From contig DCHJ01000101.1 of NCBI GenBank assembly GCA_002314805.1, positions 1 through 36,237 on the forward strand: a DNA stretch of 36,237 nt, written 5' to 3'. The notes under the pieces are model-generated. The model was not told the DNA's origin, did not search any database, and worked only from the letters and a program-made list of their open reading frames with translations. Made by a program: the position numbers and the translations under genes. Shown here piece by piece: positions 20,301 through 32,300 of this stretch. Within the stretch, counting starts at the first letter, position 1, and each line of letters begins with the position of its first letter. This stretch comes from Lachnospiraceae bacterium UBA1755 (lineage in GTDB: Bacteria > Bacillota > Clostridia > Lachnospirales > Lachnospiraceae).

Positions 20301-23300
20301 TCAGTATTAAGGACAATGCAGACTACAGCTTTGCAACCATGGGCGGTACGCTTAAGAAGCCTGACGGAAGCACGGAGCAGCTGAAGGGTAAGCAGGAGCT
20401 TGAGCTTACAGACGCGGGTGAGTACACACTTTCTCTCAACAGTCTTGCATTCTCTCATGCATACAAGATATATGCATATGCCGACTATGACCCGCAGCCG
20501 TCAGCCAGAGCAGCGGATCCGGAGGAAAGCCGTGTTAAGAAGGTTACCGATGAATGCATTGGCAGCTATCTCTTCACGACGGCTATGATGGAAAGCGGAA
20601 TCTTTAAATTCAGCACATCCATAGATGATGAGCTGATCACTTCCGATTCTGCTGTCATTGAGTATACCATGGAGAAAGAGTCTACTCAGGCAGTAATGAA
20701 CATGATCTCTGAGATGAGGCTCGTGGTAAGAGATACACAGAACAGGGATGTGTTTACGTATACTATGTACAGGGATGAGCTGTCAGCAGTACTCCCTGAT
20801 CCGGAGAGTGAGACCTTCGTGGTCGCAACCAAGTCAGAGACATCTCCGGAGCTCGTTATCCACGGACCGTGGAGGACCGAGACTGACGGAGAGACTCTTC
20901 AGAATATCTGGGATCAGCTTTTCGTACGGCAGAGGACCATTGAAGCTGTAAATGCGCAGGGAGATCCGGTAACAGCCTATGAATACGATCCGGCAGCAAC
21001 TATCGTCATGGATCTTCCTGATGATCTGCTGGAGTCCGCAACAGTCTACAAGCTTGATGTAGGCATGGTTGTTGTACAGGGCGGCGATGAATTCGGCATG
21101 AAGACCACATTGAGCAACAGCAGGCTTACGACCAGAAAGCTGGCGCCTGTGGCGAAATATGATGAAGTATTCACAGCCGGCAATGTGCTGGAGCTGATCA
21201 ATCCCTATGTCTATGATAAGGATACAGCACTGTCGGGCGAGACAGCATGCTACATCTATTCAGGTACATCATGTATAGGTAAGGCAAGTATCGATGTCAG
21301 CCATAAGCTTGACGATAAGGTACATGCAAATATCCGTTTTGATTCACTGGATGAAGGTGCTGTATACGATATTATCATAAGATCACAATACTACAATGAC
21401 CATGTGAGCGGCGGTTCACCTGTCACGCTTGATATCTGTTCATGGAGGATAACTGCAGGCAGCAGGCTCAATGGCAAAGTAGAGCTTAAGGAGCTTAAGT
21501 ATCAGTCTGCGATCGATACAAAGACTCAGTGGCTGTATTATACGCCTGAAGAGGTGCAGGAGCTTATCGATAAGAGCAGCAATAAGGAGCTGACAGGCAA
21601 TGACGCATGGACCAAGTCCACATCAGGAGCCTATGAGCTGCCTGAAGGAGCTGCTGCCATTGCAGTGGATACACCTCTCCCGGTCGGAACCTCCAATGTC
21701 TATGTGGGTGCTATCTTTTACAGTGTCGGAACTAACGGAAAGCTTACCGAGAGATGGAGAGCCAATAATACCAGGGGTGACGGCGTATTCGCAGTGCCTG
21801 ATAACGCAGCTTACGTTAAGTTCTATCTCGATACCGCGTACAGCTTTGCTGAAAACGGACTTGATGTCAGCTACTATACAGACGTTAAGAAGATCACTAT
21901 TGAGGATTCCGGTGAGCCGGAGGTGCACCAGGGATGGAGGTACAGTATCTGGGATGATCCGACTCAGCTGCCGTATGACGGCGGTAATTCCAGCGTATAC
22001 TGTATCTATATGGTTCCTGTCCAGCCCGGTGAAGCGTATCTGATGAGCACTACAGCGACGTACGGTATGGATGGACATGTAAGCTGGTATGATGAAAACA
22101 AGCAGTATATCAACAGACTGACAAGTACCGCCGGCAATTACATGATCTCTGTACCCGAGGGCGCGAGATATGCAACCTTTGTGTGGAACAATCGCAGTAC
22201 GGTATTGAGTGGAGCCTATGAGCCATACCGCATCGTTTCTGCAGGCAAAGCAGGCAGCGAAAAATACAGTGCGAAGTACAGTGTGCGGGTACAGGATCTT
22301 GGCAGATATCTGGAAAAGGAAAGTAAGGATGGTATAGCAAGAGCAACACTTACAGTCAGAAGATCGGAGTCATATACTCAGCCTGACTGGAAGGATTATG
22401 ATACCCAGACCATAGAGCTTAATGATATGGGAGGCGATGACGGATGGCTCTATGATGAGGTGCTGTCACAGCGCGGACTTGCTCCTGACAGCTATTACAG
22501 TGTGACTGTATCCGTGCTCTTCCATGGAGTCAGCATAGATCTTGACACCCGGTATTTCCGTACGGATGCGACCTATGAGGTCATTCATAACTTCGGCGAG
22601 ATGCAGAAAGTGCTGAGGAATCCATACGCCAACTTTATCGTTGTCAATGACTTTGAATACCGTGCCAATATTTCAACTTCAAGCTTCACTCTGTATGGAA
22701 GCATAGATTTCCAGGGGCATACGATTACGATGAACCCCAGTGTGACTAACGGTATGAGTACGGCAAGGCAGGGCTCGATCAGGAATCTTGTACTCTCCTT
22801 TGCGGATGGATATTCAGGAAATTACAGACCGTTTATCTATTCAAACAGCGGAACGATGGAGAATATCATCGTAAGGACTGAGGGGAAGTTTACCAAGACA
22901 GAATACGCATATGATGACTACGGACTCCTTACATGCGTTAACTATGGTACGATCCGCAATTTCATTCTCGAACTGGGAGATGATCTTACATGGGACAGAG
23001 CCGCAAACGGACAGGCAATGTTCCTCCTGTATGGCAATAATTATGGAACAATAGAGAGCGGCTATGTATACGGAGCAGTCAAGCCCGACGGGACGAAGGC
23101 TAAGCTCATCGTCGGAGGACCTGACTGGAAGGGATATACTGCACAGAGCAATCAGTACTTCATGTTTGGAAGGAATTATGGAACTCTGCGCAACGTATTC
23201 TGTGTCCTTGACTGCGACAAATATCAGACAGACCTGAATCCGAGCTTTAATATTATTCTTGAGCAGCCCAGCGGTTCGTCGGTAGAGAATCTCTATTACG

Positions 23301-26300
23301 TAGGCGATACCACGCTTATCAAGACAGATGAGACCAGGGAGACATCTGTTGCCGAGAATATGTTCTTTTACGGCGATGAAAAAAGGTATGGAACCGCTGA
23401 CAATGTATGGCGTGTAACCAAGGTTAAATATTTGAGCGGTACACTTGAGAGGGTGACATACTGTGAGCCCAACAACCTGTCGGATACATTGTGGCAGGCA
23501 GCCCGTCTTGGCGAAGACGGTGAGGTATTTGCAATTAACAGCAATGTCAGCAACGGCTTTTATCCGCGTCTGATCCTTCCGCAGTGCATGCAGAAGAATC
23601 AGAAATATCTGCCTCTGCCGGAGAGTCAGATGGTACTTGAGCCCGAATATATGGGAACTGATATCCTGGATTATACCGGCGACAGTACGGGTATTATTAA
23701 GGTGACCTTCAGAAATCCGTACAATGTCAATATTGAAAGCATATCCATCGGCAATCTCACTACTGAGATCATAAGTCAGGGCAAGAACAGTGACGGATAC
23801 TGGGATGTACTGCTTTCTGCCAGGGTCGATGAGGAAGCCGGAGACCAGTACCTCAGTGCATATACTGTCAACAGCTTTGTATATAGCGGTATGGCGATAC
23901 CTACTGTAGTAGGAAAAGAGAGTACCGGCTTTGAGTTCTATAAGCAGATCAACAGTATTGATGACTGGGCAAGGATCAGAGAGCATACTAACTGGAACTA
24001 CAGACTTAAGACTGATCTGGATTTCGCAGCAGAGACCGACGACTCGAGGATCCAGCTCAGAGCTGACAGCAAGGGAAAGAATTACACTTTTACGGGCAAG
24101 ATCGACGGCAGGATGGATAATGATCTTGGCAACTGGGCGATACAGAATATTACCCTGAAGGATCATAACTATCCCAGCATCATATACCGTACTAAGGATG
24201 CTGCAATTACCAACCTGGATGTGGAGAATCTCCGCATATCCGGTGCAAGGAGCTGCACCGACGGTCAGCATGGCTTTATCGGACAGGCAGAATATACTGT
24301 ATTTGACAATGTGCACCTGAGAAATGCAGAGCTGACAGGAAGCGTTGATGTGGGTGTGCTGGCAGGTACGATCCTTAGATCAAATGTCACCAACTGCTCG
24401 GTAAAGGGAGCAAAGATACGTGATGTCAAGACCGACCGCGAATCTGTATACGGAGGTCTTGTAAGTGATACGACCTCCACACTGTATAGAAGTGTATTTG
24501 TAGTGGGTCTTGATATGTCAGTCGACAAGTGTACCAATATCCTGGGTCTTGGAGGCATCATGGGCAGAGCCGACGGATGCCGCTTAAGTGACGGCTATGC
24601 TACAGGCATCATCAAGGGAGCATCCAGCTATGCAGGAGGAATTGCAGGTTCCTATTATAACAGTATCAACCTGAACAGCTACGTTGACACCAGTGATTAC
24701 TCATCATGCTGGTCCAATGTTACACTTGATATCACCGGCGACCACGTGGGCGGCATATTCGGAAAGGAAAATGCAAGAGGCACGGGAATCTTTGCGATAG
24801 GCGATATTTACTGCAGAAACCTCAATGTGCATCGTGTAGTAGGAAAAGCAAGTACAAACGGCAAGATGAAATCCGCTTATGCAGGTCAGACAGTGACGGA
24901 TGTAGACGATGGCAACAGAGATGATGCTGACTATCTCATCACAGAGGAGGACATTGCAAAGTGGAATGTCTGGGCAGACAAGATCGGCATTGATTCCAAC
25001 TGGAACCTTCAGGAAGAGATATCTGCAGGAAAATATCCGAAGGTATACTATTATCCGGCGAAGTATGATGCCAACGGTGAGCGTGTGCTTGTTGAGGATC
25101 AGATGGATATTTATCTTCCGGGTCAGGCCGGAGGTCAGATCCTCACGGTAAGTGACAATGAGTGTATATATGACCCTGAGGCAAGGGTAAGCAAGGATCA
25201 GCCGTCTCTGGGCAGATATCAGGTCAAGGCAGCCATTGAGCACCCGGGCCTCAGTGCGGCAGATTTCGAAGCAGGTGTCAACAGCGGTCAGTTCTCTGTC
25301 ACGGTGGATGGTATGAACTGTACGGATTACTGCGAGGTCATGACTCCGGCATCCGGTGAGGAATCCAACAGTATTACAATTAACACGGCGGTATATTCCG
25401 CGGCATGGGATATCTACAGGCTCAGAGTCAGGTATGAGATAGACGGCGTGAGCTATGAACTGATGCGTGAGGTCGAGTATACCAATGTATCAACCGGCGA
25501 GATCGCGGAGTGCTACTGGGAGATCCGCAGTATCTATGACTGGTATCAGCGTGTCGGTGAACACGGCAAGAATTTCGAGAATTTCCGTTTCATGGTGCCT
25601 GTGTCCTTCGTTGATCCGGATACCGGAGAGCGCAGCTTCGGACAGACAGAGAACTACGGCTATACCGAGAGCGATTTCAGAAATCTCAGGATCAACAGAC
25701 TTGAGGGAGTAACTGAGATCGGCTCGGAGGTACCGACAAGCGGTATCAGGCATTTCGAGTACAAGATCAATTCCGAAGGAGATCCGTGGATCATCTATAT
25801 GATGACTCCGATGAGAGATTTCCTCATAGAGGATGCCAAGGCCAATCTGACCGATACAGAGCTCAAGACTGCGAGGACGAGGACGTCTGCTATCCAGTTC
25901 TGCTATGGTCTGGATAACTGTACATTCAGGGATATCGAAGTAACGTCGCAGTCTCAGAGTATGCAGAAGTCTGCATTTATCTATCAGAGCTACAGACCGG
26001 TGGAAAATATTGACGTGGACGGGATAAAGTATCACGGTACGGCAGCTGCAAGTTATGTTGCAGGACTTATGGTATACGCAACTACTGTTAATAATCTCAC
26101 GGCATCCGGGATCGATATCGACCTTCCGAGTGGCAACGAGGTAGGCGGTCTGTTCTTTAGTACATCAGGGATTACCAATGCTGTAATTACAGACGGAACT
26201 GTTAATGCAAAAAGTAAGGCGGGTCTGCTTGGCAGCAGCAATAACGGAAATATCAATGGCATAGTAATCGGAAGTGAGGATACCACATGGAGTGTTACAG

Positions 26301-29300
26301 CATCCGGTGAGAGTGCCGGCGGAGTGACGTATTGGACCAATTCTCCAAGCAGAAATGTTACTGTCAGAAACGGTACAGTCAGTGCAGGTACAGGTTATGT
26401 CGGAGGTGCCTTTGGTTACCATTACGACAACTGCTATAGCACACATGGCGAAGGCATGACGGTTTCAGGACAGGGCTATGTCGGCGGACTCTGCGGATTT
26501 ATGTACTGGAGTATCAGCGACAGCTATATTGTAGATTCATCTGTCAGCGCAAAAAATCCCGGAGCCTCAGACAGTGGAATAGGCGGTATAGTAGGATACC
26601 TTCAGTTTAATATTACCGGATGTACTGTCCGTAATACCAGAGTAACAGGATACAATACTGTGGGCGGTGCAGTCGCAACGGTGCAGACTGGTAACAGATC
26701 CCATACCTTCAACAGTATATATGTTGCTGAGGATGTGACCGTAACTGCGACCAGTCCGGCAAATTGTAACGTGGGCGGCATAGGAGGTACCATATATTCT
26801 CCTCTGGCAAGCAATATCGCCTGCGGAGCGGAGGTGACTGCAGCCGGCAGCAGAGCCGGTGGACTCTTCGGCACAGTCAACCACCAGTCAGGGTACTATA
26901 CATCCATCAAAAACTGCTACTACAACGGCAGGATAACAGCAAATGATTACGTCGGAGGAATCACAGGCTACAACAATAATTATGTGTCATATACAGCATA
27001 TGATACCGTATCGAAGCAGAATGTTACTGTCAATACAGTGACCTGGCTGACCTCCTCAGGACAGGGAGCAGACAGCGGCAGCTATAAGACGAGGTCGGTT
27101 GCAGACAGGCTGCTTGTCTCAGGTACCTTCAACAGCAACGGCACCAATGTATCTGCATGGTTTAACAACAGATATGATACAGATCCGGATACCGGCGAAA
27201 AGTGCGGTGACAGTTTCAAGCTGTACATCTGGGATCAGACTTGCATCAACGGCACTCCTGTTAATACAGCAGAGCTTCCGATGCAGTCAGGCAAGTATAT
27301 AAGCGCAGAGGATTACAGGAAGGATGCTACATACAGAGAGCTTGGCTTTGGAGATGGATTCTGTCTGGATCAGAGTATGGATGTCATGGTGACTTACATG
27401 CCGTTTGTCATATACAATGGTGCTGTAATGAAATACTCCAATTACTCGGTATATGCTGTCGATGCATCCGGCAGGGAGACCGGTACGGTTAAGGCAGGTA
27501 TCAGACTGCCTGATTTCGGGACCAATCCGGATGCCACAGTAGTATATGCATCGGGTGTTGATACTGTAAACATAGAGGTATCAAAGCATGTGGACTATGA
27601 GACTCCGTCCAATAAATTCCCTGAGGCATATGTGATCCTTGACCATCTGGATACAAGCGGTACCCAGTATATCAATACAGGCATCAAGCCGGATCTTGAA
27701 ACCACTCTGGAGATAAAGTTCAGACCGTTAAAGAAAGGCCTTACGGGCGGCTGGGTAGATATAGCCGGAATAAACAAGGGCGACACTGCTCCGGGCGCGT
27801 TTACGATCAGGGATTATTACGGGCAGCAGCTTGGATCGCTTCTCTGGTATATGGGCGGTGCCATGCTTACCGGTGGCAGCGGACTCATCTCCTATGCAAG
27901 TGACAACACTTTGCGTATGGGACCGGAGGGCGCTGATATCAATGGTGTCCACTATGACTGGACACATACACCAACCTATACAGATATCGGTATGACGCTT
28001 ACTATCATGAGGATGAATCCGGCCGGAAAGTCTTGGAGGAGTACGGGGCAGAGGTGGTATTATTCCAGGATCTATCAGGGCGATGAATTGGTTCAGAATC
28101 TTGTAGTATGCAGGAGAAAGAGTGACGGCGTCCTGGGCATGTACGATACTGTCAAAGGAAACTTCCTGACCAATGCAGGAACCGGCAGCTTTGTAGCCGG
28201 ACAGCCCTTAAGTACTGCAGATGCCAGGGCATTGCTTGACGAAGCAGATGTGACATATCCTGAGGATTATGAGAACGGCGATAGCCAGGATAAGGAGTCA
28301 TTCCCCGATAGCTATATACTTCTTGATTATGCAAGATCTACGGGTACTCAGTATATTGATACAGGCTTCAATGCAACATCTGACAGACTAAGAGCAGAGA
28401 TCGGTTATGATGGGACCAGCAACGGTACACATGCATGGGGATTTAAGGCAAAAGCCACTGATACCAACTATTTTATGACGTACTATACTGGCGGCTACGA
28501 TTATTTCGTCTTCAGGGGTACCAGATATGCGCAACAGAAATACACAGCCGGTGTTAAGAGAGATGGTATTTATGACTACGACGGGACAACACTTAATGTT
28601 ACCATTAATGGTATTAAGGAATACACTGGTAAGACATCAGGCTTCCTCGGAAAGGAACTCGGCAACTTTATGCTCTTTACTGCAGGTGGCTTACACGAGA
28701 CAAGCAGAAGATCCAGTACCTATATTTGGTATGCAAGGATATATCAGGACGGTGTACAGGTCAGAAACCTTGTTCCTGTGATGCGGCGTGAAGACAGAGA
28801 AGTCGGCTTCTACGATATGGTCAACGGGAAGATGTACTGTAATGCAGGAACCGGAGTACTGCTGCCCGGCAGTGCACTCAGCGATGAGGATGCCAAGGCA
28901 GTCCTTACAAGTGCTGGTATAGCATATGATGAGGATTATACCAATGCTGATGGTTTGTTCCCGTCAGATTATCAGCTCCTTGAGAGCATCACATCGGGCG
29001 GTGTTGCTTATGTAGATCTGGAATACGGCTTTAAACCGGATGATGAGGTATACTACAGATTCAGTCAGAGCACAAATGCCAATGATAAATATATGATTTC
29101 ACCTTCGACGTGGAACAATAATAATAACAGGTTTGGCATGGGTGCACAGACTCAGAAGTTTGTCATAGGATATGGTGCAGCTGGTACGAATACGACGTAT
29201 CTGCTGCCTGAGACCACGTTTGATTATGCCGTTCATGACTGGCAGTATAAGGATCATGTATTTAGTGTCACCGACCTCGGACTGTCCAAAGATGTGTCAG

Positions 29301-32300
29301 GCATAACCTTTGGTGCAGAAAGCAGCAATCTGAGACTGTTCTATGGGTATAATGCAGCAACAGCCGGAACAGTATACTCTTATAAGCAGGTAAGGAACGG
29401 AGCCACGGTCTGCGATCTGATCCCTGTAAGACTTAAGAGCAGTGACCAGCTGGGTCTGTATGATGTTGCAGCGCACAAGTTCTATACCAATACCGGACTG
29501 GGAACATTTACAGCAGGAAAGGCACTAAGTGCTGCAGATGCCAGAGCATTGCTGGATGAAAAGGGTGTTTCATATCCGTCTGGTTTTGACAACGGTGATA
29601 CCGAGGGTTCAAAGAAGCTTTATGAGCTCTATCAGCTGGTAGACTATATCCAGTCTTCAGGGGCACAGTATATTGATACTGGCTATGCTCCCGGAGCAGA
29701 TGCAAAGATCTATGCAAAGTTTGAGAGCTCAAAGCGTGAGATCGACGGTACAGGATACATCCTGGGCTCATCAGTTAATGCGTCTGTCCTTAACGGATAC
29801 TCGATAGACATTAATGAAAAGAATGAAGTCGGCTTCAGGGATAATTCTGCTACGCGTACGGCTGCGGGCATTGCCATTGAACCGGGTGAGGTACATGAGT
29901 ACACCCTGCAGAGTGACAGCCTGACCATAGACGATCAGGCAATAGACGGACTGGGGGCACACTTGAGCACCGGTTTGAACGATCTGCTGCTGTTCCGCAG
30001 CAATACCACAAGCGCGGGATATATCAGCGGTAAGATGTATGGCGTAAAGATCTGGGACGGAGATACTCTTGTAAGGAATCTTGTACCATGTATCAGACGA
30101 TCCGACCTGACAGCCGGTATGCTGGATCTGGTCAATAATAAGTTCTACGGCAATGCCGGTAAGGGAGTATTCTCATACGGCACATTGCTGGATGATGCAT
30201 CAGCCCGCTCGCTCTATACAGAGGCAGGAGTGGCGTTGTCATCAGATTTCACCAATATGGGTACAGGTATCGATGTGGATCATCCTGTTCACCTTGGTGC
30301 TGCTGATGTGACCATTACATACAACGGAAATACAGATACCTACAGGACGGATGAAAACGGCGTGCTTACCTTCGGTTACGATTTCGTACATGACATCACT
30401 GTCAACGGAGTGACATGGAAGGCAGAGGACTTAAGGCGGACTATGACCTTGTCCAATCCTAATTCCCCGGCAGCAACCGCAGCAGCCAAGGAAGCAGGTG
30501 ATACATCGAATCTTGACAGGGATATCTGGTACTACATTGATCCTGTTGCGGGAACACTGAACTACGGTACTGAGTCCCGTTGCGGAGAGCCTGCAGACAT
30601 ACCGGCTGATCAGTATATGTCTGTAGAGTACCTGCAGGGAACCGGAACCCAGTATATTGATACCGGATTCAAAGCATCAACAGACAGGATAAGGGTTGAA
30701 GTCGGATATGATGGTTCGAGCTTGCAAAAAAATGCATGGGGCTTTGCAGGTGTGTCAGGTGATACAGGCTGGTTTAATCCATATTCAAGATCGAGCGGCT
30801 ATGATGAGTTCTGCTGCGGAACAAATTCCGGCACCGGACTTAAACTGGCAAATCAAAAGTATACCGTTGGGGTTAAACGCGACTGTATCTATGATTATGA
30901 TGGGACAACACTTGACATAACCATTAATGGCGTTAAGCAATACAGCGGTACTCCCGGAAGCTTCATAAGTCAGGAGCGTGGCAACTTTATGCTCTTTAAT
31001 ACCAGCGGAAAAGTTCAGGCGAGCAGAATATCAAGCAGCTATATCTGGTATGCAAGGATATATCAGGATGATAAGATGGTGCGCGAGCTTTATCCTGTTG
31101 TACGTATCTCAGATGGAAAACCGGGTATGTTTGATACCGTAGGACAGAAATTCTATGGAAGTGTCACTGATAAAGACTTTGTGTACGATCCTGCAGAGGT
31201 TACGCATTACCACGAGGGGACACAGGTAGTCAGCGGTACGGTTGATATGGGAGATGCCGGAAAGCCGGTCAATATCTGGACAAGGATGACAGATGCAGGC
31301 GCAGTTACAGAAGTGCTTACGTCCGAGGGCGCGGTGTATCCTCTTGTACCATCTGTTACCCAGCCGGAAGAAGAAGGAGCATTCCCTGACGGATATCAGA
31401 TATTGGATTATGCCCAGTCAACAGGAACTCAGTATATTGATACAGGAATTAAAAACTGGAACAATACTTTGGAGTATGAGATAAAGATGTCCATAGAGCA
31501 GCAGGCAAGCGGGACACATACCTATTTTGGAGCATGGGATGTATGGAATACCGCAGGCACCAGGATCCCGGGAATATCAACATACTCTGGGTATAAAGTG
31601 GGGAAATCATTTGTGGCAGGAGGATCAAGTTCAGTAGGAAATGATCTTGGAATCCGCAATGGACAGACCGGAACGATAGCGCTTAAGGGAGATACAATGA
31701 GCTGGAGTGAGGGAAGCTCTGCTGGCTTTAACAGAGGCAATGAATTCACCAACAGTACCCCGATCACACTGTATGCTTGTTATTGTGGTACAAAGATCAA
31801 CGAGTATGCTGTTTACAAGCTGTATCATGCTAAGTTCTGGCTGGATGGTGAAATTGTCAGAGATCTGATCCCTGTGATGCGAAGATCCAACAAGCAGGTA
31901 AGCTTCTATGATGCGGCAACCGGAGAGTTTTATTACAAAAAGGGAACCGGAGATTTAACAGCAGGTACACCTCTGAGTACGGAGGCTGCAAAGGCTGTGA
32001 TGGAGGCAAGCGGCATATCCTATCCTGATGATTTCGACAACAGCGATGCAAGCAGCAGTAAATTGAATCTCAAGTGCAGTGTAGGACTTGGCAGCATGTC
32101 AGATCCGGCGGTAGGAGTTAAGGATTCCAAGCCGTTCTGGAGTACCAATATCGTGGTTACAGATACGCAGACTCAGGCTCAGGCATCGATGCCGCTGTAT
32201 GACTACCATAACTTCTCCAAGCTGGGCGGCACTCAGGGAGATGCGCAGGACGGTACACTCCTGGGTATGAGACAGTACATAGAGGGTGATCTCTCATACA

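Noticed and set aside
22841..24316. 491-residue reading frame on the - strand
   Set aside because: It lies wholly inside the giant gene; its Ile/Val/Cys/His-rich composition is that of an antisense shadow and it has no recognisable domain.
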